Below, piece by piece: positions 9,013 to 17,727 of a DNA stretch of 59,615 nucleotides (position 1 is its first letter; every line of letters begins with the position of its first letter). The DNA is from Desulfobacterales bacterium (GTDB lineage Bacteria; Desulfobacterota; Desulfobacteria; Desulfobacterales; JADGBH01): contig JADGBH010000020.1 in NCBI GenBank assembly GCA_015231595.1, forward strand, positions 1 through 59,615. The letters run 5' to 3'. The translations under genes and the position numbers were made by a program. The notes under the pieces were generated by a model. That model was not told the origin of the DNA. It made no database searches and saw nothing but the letters and a program-made list of their open reading frames with translations.

Positions 9013-10092
9013 ATGAATATAAACCCGATAGATATAAAATCATTAATAACTGAAATAAGGCAAGAATACTCCGCTCAATATACTTTATATTTATCTTTCG
9101 GAGAATGCCATGTATCTGTGTCATGCAACAATCAAGAGATAATAAAAGATTTATCATTATACTATAAACCTTTTTTATCAACCTCAAATTTTTCTGATAT
9201 ACATATTACAGTTCATGAATCTGAACAAATAAATATTAATTCAACATTAAAGCAAAATTTGCCTGAGCCAGGCAAACGTAAAATAAAAGAAGAATATATT
9301 GACATTCAAGACGGAAGAATAGTGAGAAAAAAATTAACAGGCCTGGTTTTTATTTTCGGTAGCGGAAACCATCTATGTATAGGTCCATGCAAAATAAATT
9401 TAAATCAAGTTGTAAATTTTATTAATAATCGCTACATCGAATTTCTTTTATGTAAAGGATGCCTACTCGGTCATGCTTCAGGTATTGCTTTGAATAAAAA
9501 AGGACTTGCTATTGCTGGTTTTGCAGGAGCTGGGAAATCTACGATGTCTCTTCATTTAATGAGTCAAGGTGTATCATTTGTAAGCAATGACAGATTAATG
9601 ATAGAACAACAGAACGGAAAACTTATAATGCACGGCATAGCTAAGCTTCCTCGAATTAATCCTGGAACTATACTAAATAATCCAGACCTTTCTACAATAC
9701 TCGATGAGGAAAGCAAAAAAAATTTTTCAAAAATGTCTATAGAAGAGCTATGGCATCTTGAAGAAAAATATGATGTTCCAATTGACGAGTGCTTTAAAGG
9801 AAGTAACTTCACTTTAAAAGCTGAAATGATAGGACTTGTAATTCTAAACTGGAAAAAAGGGAATATGCCCTTTAAAATAAATGAAGTTAGTCTCCATGAA
9901 AGATTTGATCTGCTTCCAGCTTTCATGAAGTCATCAGGTCTTTTCTTTTATCCTTCAGAAAATTCTAATATAGCAGTTCCTAATCTTGAAAACTATTCTA
10001 ATTTATTATCATTATGTAAAGTATGGGAATTTTCAGGAGGAATTGATTTTGATGCAGCTACATCAGTGTGTCTTGATTTGATTAAAAATTAA
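9013..10092 (+). CDS. HprK-related kinase B (GAK-type system)
   Basis: 359 residues. The C-terminal half resembles HPr kinase: HASG (H154), a P-loop GFAGAGKST (169-177) and SFVSNDRL. The N-terminal 150 residues are specific to the subfamily that is named for its company with a CofD-like protein and an amphi-Trp protein in Desulfobacterota and related genomes. Both partners follow here. The phosphorylated substrate of this subfamily is unknown. AAGGA precedes the ATG, and spacing to the next gene is 20 bp. The ATP-grasp partner usually found in such loci is absent from this cluster. Confidence 0.82.
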   Translation: MNINPIDIKSLITEIRQEYSAQYTLYLSFGECHVSVSCNNQEIIKDLSLYYKPFLSTSNFSDIHITVHESEQININSTLKQNLPEPGKRKIKEEYIDIQDGRIVRKKLTGLVFIFGSGNHLCIGPCKINLNQVVNFINNRYIEFLLCKGCLLGHASGIALNKKGLAIAGFAGAGKSTMSLHLMSQGVSFVSNDRLMIEQQNGKLIMHGIAKLPRINPGTILNNPDLSTILDEESKKNFSKMSIEELWHLEEKYDVPIDECFKGSNFTLKAEMIGLVILNWKKGNMPFKINEVSLHERFDLLPAFMKSSGLFFYPSENSNIAVPNLENYSNLLSLCKVWEFSGGIDFDAATSVCLDLIKN

Positions 10093-10112
10093 TGTTCGAA
10101 TCTTGAAATTGG

Positions 10113-11315
10113 ATGGATATTAAAATGTTATTAAAAATAACTCGGGATATAAAAATACCAGATTCCTTAAAAGTTGAAAGGTTTAAACGAACTCCTGATA
10201 TTGGGCCAAAGATATTATTTTTTAGTGGCGGAACAGCTATTAAAAATTTATCTCAAGAATTGTTAAAATATACCCATAATTCAATTCATGTAATTTCAAC
10301 ATTTGATTCTGGAGGCAGTTCTGCAAAGCTTAGAGATGTATTTAAAATGCCGGCTATAGGTGATATTCGAAATAGACTTATGGCTCTTGCTGATAGAAGT
10401 TTTACAGGTAACCCAGAAATATTTAATCTTTTTGCTTATAGGTTTCCTAAAAATAAAGACAATACTAAATTAAAGCAAGAATTCATGAAGATGATAAATG
10501 GAAATCATCCGCTTGTCGCTAAAATTCATGACCCTATGAGAAAAATTATCCGCCATTATCTTTATCTTTTTAAAAAAAATATACCTAAAACTTTTGATTT
10601 TAGCAATGCAAGTATAGGTAATCTCATTCTAACTGGCGGGTATATTGAAAATAAACGTCACCTTGACCCAGTTATTTATATTTTTTCACGACTTGTTCAA
10701 GTTCGAGGAGTTGTTCGGCCTATTTTAAATAAACATCTTCATCTTATTGCTGAACTTGAAGATGGAAGAACTATAGTTGGGCAGCATTTGATTACAGGTA
10801 AAGATGTATTACCTATAAATTCAAGAATAAAAAATCTTTATATAAGCGAAACAACTGGAAATCCTGAACCTTTAGAAATTCCTATTCGAAATAAATTAAT
10901 AATTTTAATTCAAGAAGCGGAGCTTATATGCTATCCAATGGGTAGCTTTTTTTCGAGTATATTGGCGAACTTTCTTCCCAAAAAAACAGGCACAACTATA
11001 AGTCAAACAAACTGCCCAAAAATATTTATTCCTAATACAGGAAATGATCCTGAAGCTTATGAAATGGATTTAAATTTACAAATAGATAAACTCTTATATT
11101 ATTTAAAAAAAGATGATCCGAATACAATTAATACATCCGATGTTCTTAATTATGTTCTTATTGATTCTAACTATAAATCTTTTTATAAAAATATAAATTA
11201 TAAAAATATTAAAAAACTTGGCATTGAAATCATCGCATCGCCCATTATAAGTGAGGATTCATATCCATATATCGATGAAAAATTGCTTTTACCCGTTATT
11301 TTATCACTTTGTTAA
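10113..11315 (+). CDS. CofD/YvcK-like protein of GAK type
   Basis: 400 residues. The N terminus has the CofD/YvcK fold signatures: FFSGGTA (36-42), FDSGGSS (64-70) and GDIRNRLMALAD (83-94). NASIGNLILTGGY and the YPMGSFFSSI stretch follow. True CofD transfers lactyl phosphate to make coenzyme F420, and YvcK-type relatives act in carbon regulation; the GAK-associated branch has no assigned reaction. The start could be 10113 or the ATG at 10125 (MLLKITRD), and neither has a strong ribosome site. It lies directly between the HprK-related kinase and the amphi-Trp gene, which fixes its subfamily. Confidence 0.82.
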   Translation: MDIKMLLKITRDIKIPDSLKVERFKRTPDIGPKILFFSGGTAIKNLSQELLKYTHNSIHVISTFDSGGSSAKLRDVFKMPAIGDIRNRLMALADRSFTGNPEIFNLFAYRFPKNKDNTKLKQEFMKMINGNHPLVAKIHDPMRKIIRHYLYLFKKNIPKTFDFSNASIGNLILTGGYIENKRHLDPVIYIFSRLVQVRGVVRPILNKHLHLIAELEDGRTIVGQHLITGKDVLPINSRIKNLYISETTGNPEPLEIPIRNKLIILIQEAELICYPMGSFFSSILANFLPKKTGTTISQTNCPKIFIPNTGNDPEAYEMDLNLQIDKLLYYLKKDDPNTINTSDVLNYVLIDSNYKSFYKNINYKNIKKLGIEIIASPIISEDSYPYIDEKLLLPVILSLC

Positions 11316-11369
11316 ACCTTTATTTTTATTTATAACCTTAAACCTTAAAAACTTCTTTATGGAGGAATT

Positions 11370-11720
11370 ATGAAAAAGAAAGATTTAAATGTTAAAGTCA
11401 GCTTAGAAGCAGATGAAGTTGCTTCATACCTTGAATCATTAGCTAAAAGCATTAGAGATGGTAAGGTAGTAATAGAGTCAGGCAATAAATTTATAAGCCT
11501 TACGCCTTCTTACAAAATGGATGTAGAAATTGAAGCAAAACAAAAAGATGATAAAGAAAAAATTTCTATATTACTTGCATGGAAATGTTTTGAAAAAAAG
11601 GAAGGCGGTTTAAAACTTGAGATTTCTTCAAATGAGCCTGAAAACCAACAGCAAGAAGAATGTCAATCAGAATCTTCCGAATACGATGCATCTAAGGAAG
11701 AACCATCATCAGAGTCTTAA
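11370..11720 (+). CDS. amphi-Trp domain protein
   Basis: 116 residues. Residues 5-90 match the small amphi-Trp domain: a helix (EADEVASYLESLAKSI), then DGKVVIESG, the strand FISLTPSYKMDVEIEA, and ISILLAWKCF with the defining Trp in an alternating strand. The C-terminal 25 residues are acidic, low-complexity and probably disordered. GGAGGAATT precedes the ATG. It is the last gene of the GAK-type run. The domain has no proven function; it accompanies the HprK-related kinase and CofD-like protein in other genomes. Confidence 0.8.
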   Translation: MKKKDLNVKVSLEADEVASYLESLAKSIRDGKVVIESGNKFISLTPSYKMDVEIEAKQKDDKEKISILLAWKCFEKKEGGLKLEISSNEPENQQQEECQSESSEYDASKEEPSSES

Positions 11721-11764
11721 AATAGATAGTTTTACAGTTGATTGCCATCTATTTTTTTAACTAA

Positions 11765-11860
11765 AGAGATATCATCGCAAAGATAGCGAAATTTAATTTT
11801 TTTCCTTTACGATCTTTGCGGTGAAGCTTAAAAGATATAGTTTTTAAGAAAAGTATTTTG
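11765..11860. repeat. intergenic inverted repeat and solo MITE end
   Basis: The 11721-11965 gap has no gene. ATCGCAAAGATAGCG (from 11772) and CGATCTTTGCGGTGA (from 11810) are imperfect inverted copies, a possible stem or terminator for the GAK run. TATAGTTTTTAAGAAAAGTA (from 11836) is identical to one end of the element at 12979, without a matching second end nearby, so it is a solo end. The rest is plain AT-rich sequence. Confidence 0.5.
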
Positions 11861-11965
11861 AAATATCCTGATCAAATGAGTTTTAAGTCATTCTGCTAAT
11901 TCTATAATTCTGAAAATTCTGATTCAGACATTTTTCAATTTATTTTTCTGAAATAATCGCTAAAT

Positions 11966-12661
11966 TTATTGAATACAGCCGCTATAGAAATACCATCCTA
12001 AACCAACAAAATACAAAAAAATGCCCCACAAGCTATGTTCAATGCTTACAATAATTAACGATTTGGTATGCAAGTATCTATAGGCAAGCATGATACCTCC
12101 AAGCATGGAAATTATAGGAGCTATCATGTTTGCATACCATAAATGCGCTAAACCGAAACTCAAACCATTTAAAAAAATTAATGTATCGATGGAAAAAACT
12201 GAGCTATACCTTTTAAAAAAGAAACTTTTATATATGATTTCTTGAGGTAGCGCTGAAAGTATAGGATATATTAAAATAAAATTTAAGCATGAGCCGGGTC
12301 CTGATATTGGAAATACTAAAAATCTGTTTTTCAGAAAAATAAAAGTGAACACAGTAATTACGAGAGCTATTGGAATAAAAGTAATCAACATACGTTTAAT
12401 ATGTCCATATAATTTATCTTTAGGCCATAATAGGTTCCAATCAAAGTAATTGCATTGTGATAAGTAAATTACGCAACCGACCGAAAGTAAAACAAGAATG
12501 GGAATGAGTTTGAAGGCAAGTGAACGACGGAATAAATACATCAAAAGCGGGAAAATGAAAAAAAATAACAAGCACTCAATTGAGAGAAACATTTTTTTTT
12601 GCTCAAAAACAAATAGACGAAACTGTTGTAAAATAGATGCTGATTTAATAGATTCGTTCAT
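11966..12661 (-). CDS. CPBP-family intramembrane protease-like protein
   Basis: 231 residues with about seven membrane helices. The conserved core is near residues 135-215: LPQEIIYKSFFFKRY (a QExxxK form of the usual EExxxR), then GLSFGLAHLWYAN and IEHSLWGIF, which supply the glutamate and the two histidine positions of the CPBP/Rce1 family. The Lys in place of Arg in motif 1 is a mild deviation. AGGGG precedes the ATG. It is transcribed towards the GAK run and away from the Pho-box-like repeats at 12691. The substrate is unknown. Confidence 0.72.
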   Translation of the reverse strand: MNESIKSASILQQFRLFVFEQKKMFLSIECLLFFFIFPLLMYLFRRSLAFKLIPILVLLSVGCVIYLSQCNYFDWNLLWPKDKLYGHIKRMLITFIPIALVITVFTFIFLKNRFLVFPISGPGSCLNFILIYPILSALPQEIIYKSFFFKRYSSVFSIDTLIFLNGLSFGLAHLWYANMIAPIISMLGGIMLAYRYLHTKSLIIVSIEHSLWGIFLYFVGLGWYFYSGCIQ

Positions 12662-12690
12662 AATTAGCCCCTAATACTATATAAATAATC

Positions 12691-12724
12691 CTAACATTTC
12701 CCTAACGAAAGGCTAACAGATAAT
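12691..12724 (+). promoter_or_regulatory. triple CTAAC repeat, candidate PhoB-type promoter
   Basis: CTAACAT (12691), CTAACGA (12702) and CTAACAG (12713) are three direct repeats at exactly 11-bp steps with 4-bp spacers. GATAAT (12719-12724) begins 10 bp after the second repeat and fits a -10 box. The orientation points to the decayed substrate-binding-protein remnant at 12804, not to the CPBP gene on the other strand. It has the same architecture as the element before pstS. Confidence 0.5.
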
Positions 12725-12803
12725 TAACTTTTGTAATTCTGTCAATGTTTTTTCTTTATAGTGCCAATAATATTAGCTGAAATCAAAATAACTTATTGAA
12801 GCC

Positions 12804-12981
12804 ATGAAAGATGAAGAAATTCAAAAGATTGCTTGGGAGGAACATGGTTTTCGCTCAGGTCTTATTGGTGTAGAGAATGATCCGTCAATATTAAAAATTG
12901 TTGGAAATTCCAAAAGAAATTACATCTGTAATTTCTATGCCAGAAGCTCAGGTTATGTTAACCATTATTGATGCATTATAG
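12804..12981 (+). pseudogene. remnant of a periplasmic substrate-binding protein, frameshifted
   Basis: From ATG 12804 the frame reads about 38 residues (…WEEHGFRSGLIGVENDP…), and after one extra A near 12907 the +1 frame continues as GIPKEITSVISMPEAQVML and ends in ALLEU-TAG at 12979-12981. Joined, the two parts match the C-terminal tail pattern of ABC substrate-binding proteins (WEEHGFR, then a proline-rich PKEI/MPEAQVM end). Only about 57 residues remain, so most of the gene is gone and its stop codon is the first three bases of a MITE. The Pho-type repeats just upstream hint that the parent gene was phosphate-regulated. Family assignment is from pattern memory. Confidence 0.5.
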
Positions 12982-13192
12982 TTTTTAAGAAAAGTAAATT
13001 GGAAAAATTAAATAAACGTCGTAGGACGTCATTCCGGAAAAAATTGAAAAATGAATATTTTTCAATTTTAATCCGGAATCCAGAATAAAAGTCTTCATAT
13101 TCTCTGGATTCCGGGTTAAAGTCAGAAAATCTAAACGATTTTCTGACTTTCCCCGGAATGACGATAATCCAAAATACTTTTCTTAAATACTG
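12979..13192. mobile_element. MITE family 1, full copy (214 bp)
   Basis: The ends are TAGTTTTTAAGAAAAGTA (from 12979) and TACTTTTCTTAAATACTG (to 13192), inverted and near-perfect, flanked by TA on both sides (12977-12978, 13193-13194). This is the target duplication typical of IS630/Tc1-mariner elements. The interior carries two hairpins built from CCGGAATCCAG/CCGGAATGACG sequences. There is no coding capacity. It is almost identical to the copy at 27868-28072, apart from a 9-bp indel and about one base. A transposase for this family is not in the window. Confidence 0.8.
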
Positions 13193-13218
13193 TATCAAAG
13201 TAATCTTGTTCTTTTTTT

Positions 13219-13403
13219 TAATCCTTTAATCGTGTTCAGACAATTTCTTTTACTTAATTATATTCCTAAAATATAATATATAAATAAGATTAACTTTGCA
13301 GATTCACTATTTTTAGCCTTAGTCGTATTTTATTTTTTTAATATATTCCATATTTAATATATACTAATCTTGTCTATTCTGTCTGAACACGATTATCGGA
13401 TTA
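13219..13403. mobile_element. second MITE type, 15-bp perfect terminal repeats
   Basis: AATCGTGTTCAGACA (13228-13242) and TGTCTGAACACGATT (13380-13394) are perfect inverted copies. With three mismatches the arms extend to TAATCC at 13219 and GGATTA ending at 13403. The 137-bp interior is AT-rich and includes TTTTTAGCCTTAGTCGTATTTT (near 13310), a motif seen again near 47063. Nothing is encoded. The stretch 13404-13653 after it holds no gene or repeat that I can see. Confidence 0.65.
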
Positions 13404-13653
13404 TAAGATTACCATGATTTTTTAATAAATATTCTTTTTAAAACGTGAGCATTATCCAAATCGTTGACCATTTGCAAAATATCAATATGAAAAATTTTTT
13501 CTTGGACAAAAGGTTTTCATGCGTTTCAGTTGTTCTAATGGAAAAATAATCATCCTTTAATAAAAACTAAATATTCCCCTTGTATATTGAAATTATAAAT
13601 ATATTTTTTGAATCTAACGATATATCAATGAATAAAATATAAGGTTATTTTAT

Positions 13654-16062
13654 ATGGTATTAATTAAAGAAAACGATAATGACGATTGTAAAAGCAACAT
13701 ACTTAAGCCTAATAATCTTATGGGATTATTAAATATATTAGGCATCCACAAAGTGTCTGCTGATAAATTTATAGAAGCTATCCCTTTTTCACTAAATGAT
13801 GTTACCGCCGGCGCTGAGAATGAATTTCAAGCGGTAGTTTATGGAAACAAGGACGATGTAGACTTACCGATCATAATCAAAGAATCGAATTATTACAAAA
13901 ATATTCATAGAATGGCAAAATCTGGAGAAACTTCCAAAAAAACAGTATTAGAAATTGATAATTATATAGACAAAAATACGGATAATATTTGGGAAAATAG
14001 CTGGGTTAGATTTCCGGTTTCGGTATTAACGCCTTATTCAAAACATGTTTTTAGTAAAGACCTTTTAAGTGATAAAGCAAATCCAAATTCACAAATTAGA
14101 GAAGATGTAGGAAAATTTTTGTTTCTAAAAAATGGAGAAGAATTTTTACGGATTCCTATCAGTTATCTTTTAAAACTTTCCTTAACAAATGTAATAAGCT
14201 CAAAAGAAGATATCCACCCTCTAATAAAAGTTACAGGAGAAAAACTTACTAAACATTTTTTAAACGATAATACATCTCCAGAAACATATTCATTTTTTCC
14301 GCCTGATTTAAGACTTGGAACTAAAATGGGAACAGCTCTTGCGCAGGAAAGTTTAAAACGTTTTTTGCTTATTCAGCTTTTAACTGATTATGCTAACAAA
14401 AGCTTTAACCTTCTTTCGTCGGGTCAAAAGGCAATGGTCTATTTTTCATCTCATCCCCCTGTTCGTCAAAAATATTTAAACGAGCTTATTTCCGATTCTT
14501 TTTACAGGGAATTGTTTATGAGCCCTTGTCTTTCTGGATGGGATAAAGGCATTGACAAATATAATTATATGATTTTATGTCATCAAGTTTTATCAAGAAG
14601 TCAGCTAAATGCAGTGAAAAAATTAAAAGACGCTGGTATCATAACATCAAATCTTGCTGTTATTCCGAATATATCAAATATCAGTCTATCAAATAATGGA
14701 ACCCACATAAGTCTTGGAAGCAAAAAATTAACGGAACTTTTAAAAAATCAAAATTCAGGACTTACTCCGCAGCATGAAAAATACATGGGGGATCTTACAA
14801 TCAAAATAATGGAGCATTTTATACCTCTTTTTATTGGAACTTACAGTGCATCTCCTTACCGTTTTGATTTCAGTGATTTTCATCCGGAAAAAGCTTTAGG
14901 TTTTATGCCCCATGAGCTTAATTATACCCATCTTAGAATGATTTGGAGACGATGGAAAAAGAAAGCAAAACTAAAAATTTTAGGACGACCAGTAACTCCT
15001 TTTGGACCTGTATGGTTTGATAAACTTCTAAGCAAAGTATTTTCTTTAAAAGGAGATATAGTAAATGATTTTAGGCTTATTGATTATTTCGTATCTATAA
15101 TGAGCACAGAACAAAGTCCAGCTCTTAATGGTGAAATCGGTAACGATATTAGCATAAAAAAAGATCTTTCCGATTTAGGAATATTCGATACAAAAATGCC
15201 ATTATATCTTTTTTATAGACAGAGAATTTGCGCGCAAATGGGTTTTTCTGGATTCGAAGGTAGATATTATAGCATGTTTGAAAATTTATTAGATGACATG
15301 GGAACATCTGTAAACCTTCAAACGCTTTTAACAGCTCTTGCAATGAAATATATATTAAAGGGCACTATAACCCATAGCCATATACCAGATAGCCCTGAAA
15401 TTGAAAGCGAAAGACGGCAAATAATATTCGGAACTTCTATAGGTATTCCAACATTTTACGTAAATAAAAATACAAAAAATGAATTTATGCTTCGCATATT
15501 AAAGGAAACAAAAAAAACAAGATACAGCGTACGATATCCTGGTTATATAAGAGTTTATAATATTGAATATAGAAAAACTTTAGTAAATATCATAAAAAAA
15601 GATGCTGCCGATATTATTGAGCTTATGGGATTTGAAAACATGATGTTAGATCTTCAAAATAGAATTGAATATCCAAATAGTTTTTCTGCATCAGGAAAAA
15701 TTTTAAAAAACATTTTAGATGAGTCTGGAATTACAGATCCTTTCAAAGTATCTTCGTCGAATTTTAATCCTATAATTGAAAATTATTATAGGAATACTTT
15801 AAGGAAAAAACATATAAAAGAAGCTGTTGAATTTATGGAAAAGGATTTTCAAAAATTCGATTTATGGACGGAATATAGGGATAGCAATTATAGAGATGCT
15901 TTATACAACATCCTTAAAGGTAAAAGTTCTCTTGAATTTTTAAGAGAAATTAAAAATGAAATATTGGAAGAAACAGCATCAGAAGAAACGTTGAGTAAAT
16001 TTATACATTTGTTAATTTTAACGATTCACAAGGATATAAAATTTTATAATCAGCGTAATTAA
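13654..16062 (+). CDS. large uncharacterised protein, 802 residues
   Basis: I do not recognise this family. The protein has no signal peptide, no membrane helix and no P-loop, and it is rich in Lys, Asn and Ile. Notable stretches that could hold function are RFDFSDFHPEKALGFMPHEL (about 407-426), HLRMIWRRWKKKAK, LGRPVTPFGPVWFDK and FYRQRICAQMGFSGFEGRY (about 520-538), with many conserved-looking His, Arg and Trp residues. The length and intact frame argue for a working enzyme or scaffold. ATAAGG precedes the ATG. It is 20 bp upstream of the ArsC-like gene, so the two are probably co-transcribed. Confidence 0.8.
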   Translation: MVLIKENDNDDCKSNILKPNNLMGLLNILGIHKVSADKFIEAIPFSLNDVTAGAENEFQAVVYGNKDDVDLPIIIKESNYYKNIHRMAKSGETSKKTVLEIDNYIDKNTDNIWENSWVRFPVSVLTPYSKHVFSKDLLSDKANPNSQIREDVGKFLFLKNGEEFLRIPISYLLKLSLTNVISSKEDIHPLIKVTGEKLTKHFLNDNTSPETYSFFPPDLRLGTKMGTALAQESLKRFLLIQLLTDYANKSFNLLSSGQKAMVYFSSHPPVRQKYLNELISDSFYRELFMSPCLSGWDKGIDKYNYMILCHQVLSRSQLNAVKKLKDAGIITSNLAVIPNISNISLSNNGTHISLGSKKLTELLKNQNSGLTPQHEKYMGDLTIKIMEHFIPLFIGTYSASPYRFDFSDFHPEKALGFMPHELNYTHLRMIWRRWKKKAKLKILGRPVTPFGPVWFDKLLSKVFSLKGDIVNDFRLIDYFVSIMSTEQSPALNGEIGNDISIKKDLSDLGIFDTKMPLYLFYRQRICAQMGFSGFEGRYYSMFENLLDDMGTSVNLQTLLTALAMKYILKGTITHSHIPDSPEIESERRQIIFGTSIGIPTFYVNKNTKNEFMLRILKETKKTRYSVRYPGYIRVYNIEYRKTLVNIIKKDAADIIELMGFENMMLDLQNRIEYPNSFSASGKILKNILDESGITDPFKVSSSNFNPIIENYYRNTLRKKHIKEAVEFMEKDFQKFDLWTEYRDSNYRDALYNILKGKSSLEFLREIKNEILEETASEETLSKFIHLLILTIHKDIKFYNQRN

Positions 16063-16081
16063 TATAAGGAAATATAATATC

Positions 16082-16504
16082 ATGAAAAAAAAAGTTTTGT
16101 TTATATGTGTACATAACAGCGGTAGAAGTCAAATAGCTGAAGTTTATTTAAATAAAATGGGCGGAGAAAAATTTCAGGCTGAAAGCGCTGGTTTTGAGCC
16201 TTCAGAAAATATTAATCCTTTAGTTATTGAAGTAATGAAAGAAGAAGGCTTTGATTTATCAAAAAATAAGCCTAAAAGTATTTTCCCACTTTTCAAGCAA
16301 GGTCGATTATATGATTATGTTATTACAGTGTGTGATAATGAATCAGAAAAAAAATGTCCGATATTTCCTGGTATAGTAAAAAGATTACATTGGCCATTTC
16401 CTGACCCAAAAAATGTTGAAGGAACAGACAGAGAAAACTTATCTAAAGTAAGGAATATTAGAGATATGATAAAACAAGAGATTATACGTGAATTTTCACT
16501 ATAA
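16082..16504 (+). CDS. ArsC-type arsenate reductase / low-Mr phosphatase family
   Basis: 140 residues with the low-molecular-weight phosphatase fold. The P-loop CVHNSGRS (residues 9-16, Cys9 and Arg15) is the nucleophile loop. The second and third redox cysteines of thioredoxin-linked arsenate reductases are present in VCDNESEKKCPIFPG, so the full Cys triad is retained. WPFPDP and the C-terminal helix match the family. TAAGGAAAT precedes the ATG. No other ars gene is near. The pairing with an unknown 802-residue protein, 20 bp upstream, suggests either arsenate detoxification or a phosphatase-type role in that unit. Confidence 0.85.
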   Translation: MKKKVLFICVHNSGRSQIAEVYLNKMGGEKFQAESAGFEPSENINPLVIEVMKEEGFDLSKNKPKSIFPLFKQGRLYDYVITVCDNESEKKCPIFPGIVKRLHWPFPDPKNVEGTDRENLSKVRNIRDMIKQEIIREFSL

Positions 16505-16545
16505 AAATTTTGAAATCAGGGATTTCCTAATTCACGAGGAAGTTA

Positions 16546-16662
16546 CAGTATTTAAGAAAAGTATTTTTGTTTAATTATAAAATCATCTTGCCCCCTCTCC
16601 CTTGACGGGGGGTTGGGGTGAGGGTGAAAATACTTTTTCCAATTTACTTTTCTTAAAAACTA
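16546..16662. mobile_element. MITE family 1, short copy with different core (117 bp)
   Basis: The ends are CAGTATTTAAGAAAAGTA (16546 on) and TTTACTTTTCTTAAAAACTA (to 16662), flanked by TA. They match family 1, but the core is a C-rich/G-rich hairpin (CCCCCTCTCCC … GGGGGTTGGGGTGAGGG) related to the hairpin at 44689-44713. It separates the ArsC-like gene from the decarboxylase gene and could stop transcription between them. Confidence 0.75.
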
Positions 16663-16696
16663 TATTTAGTCGCCACATATTTTTAAGGAAGGATGT

Positions 16697-17707
16697 ATGA
16701 AATTAATTGAACATCAATATATTGAAAGAAGTACTCAGAAAATAAAAAATGAAAGATTATTGTTTGATAAAACCATAAATTTTTTATACTCCTCGTCAAA
16801 AGAAGAATCAAATCGTTTTTTCAATGCATTAACAAATAGAAGAATGTCAAGCCTATTAGGCTTTTTACATTATGATTCCAATCCAATTTTAAGAAAAAAA
16901 AGCATCTTAAAATATACTGATAAAATAGGAATTGATATCTCTGAATGTATAGACCCACCCGAATTTTTTACGTCTAAAAGAAAAATTTTTGAAAGAAAAA
17001 TCAAATATTGGGAAACAAGACCTATGTCTGATAATCCCTGTGAAATTGTTTCTCCTGCTGATGCAAAAGCAATAGTTGGGTCTTTTGATGAAACATCTAT
17101 CGTATTTATAAAGGAAAAATTTTTTCATTTTGACGAATTGCTTGGAGAAGATAAAACTGCATGGCTTGAGGCTTTTTATAAAGGTAATTTTGCAATATTT
17201 CGACTTACGCCTGAAAAATATCATTATAATCATACTCCTGTTTCAGGAAAAGTAATTGATGTTTATGAAATCGAAGGGCAATTTCATTCATGTAATCCTT
17301 CAGCTGTAATTTCTGTTGTAACTCCGTATTCAAAAAATAAAAGAGTTATTACAATTATTGATACTGATGTGGAAAATGGCAGTAATGTAGGTCTTGTTGC
17401 TATGATAGAAATTGTAGCTCTTATGATCGGAGATATTGTTCAATGCTATAGTGAATTTAAATATGATTCTCCTGTTAATGTAGCTCTTGGACTTTTTTTA
17501 AAAAAAGGCCAGCCAAAAAGTCTTTATCGACCAGGTAGTTCTACAGATGTTCTAATTTTTCAAAAAGACAGAATAAAATTTTCAAACGACTTACTCGCCA
17601 ATCGTTTAAGACATGATGTTAAAAGTCGCTTTTCAATTGGATTTAGTACGCCTCTTGTAGAAACTGATTTAAAGTTACGTGCTACTATTGGAAAAGCTAT
17701 TAAATAA
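16697..17707 (+). CDS. phosphatidylserine decarboxylase-like protein
   Basis: 336 residues. The family order is present: DNPCEIVSPADAKAIVGSF (about 111-129), the HYNHTPVSGKVIDVYEIEG stretch with the catalytic His, NVGLVAMIEIVALMIGDIV, then FLKKGQPKSLYRPGSST. GSST near residue 275 is the expected self-cleavage site (GSS/T) that makes the pyruvoyl group. The enzyme family converts phosphatidylserine to phosphatidylethanolamine. The motif RPGSSTDVLIF differs from the common LGST/GGST form, so it may be a divergent branch. GGAAGG precedes the ATG. It is followed after 20 bp by an Lgt-like gene. Confidence 0.75.
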   Translation: MKLIEHQYIERSTQKIKNERLLFDKTINFLYSSSKEESNRFFNALTNRRMSSLLGFLHYDSNPILRKKSILKYTDKIGIDISECIDPPEFFTSKRKIFERKIKYWETRPMSDNPCEIVSPADAKAIVGSFDETSIVFIKEKFFHFDELLGEDKTAWLEAFYKGNFAIFRLTPEKYHYNHTPVSGKVIDVYEIEGQFHSCNPSAVISVVTPYSKNKRVITIIDTDVENGSNVGLVAMIEIVALMIGDIVQCYSEFKYDSPVNVALGLFLKKGQPKSLYRPGSSTDVLIFQKDRIKFSNDLLANRLRHDVKSRFSIGFSTPLVETDLKLRATIGKAIK

Positions 17708-17727
17708 ACAAAAAAAGGATTTCTAAA

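Noticed and set aside
12965..13198. minus-strand frame inside the MITE, with a similar frame at 27860-28213
   Set aside because: The two resemble each other only because the DNA element is repeated; the frame includes hairpin sequence and has no ribosome site.
13298..13367. candidate tRNA or structured RNA near the TTTTTAGCCTTAGTC motif, with a similar motif at 47063
   Set aside because: No cloverleaf or conserved loop can be drawn; the shared stretch is a short AT-rich repeat.
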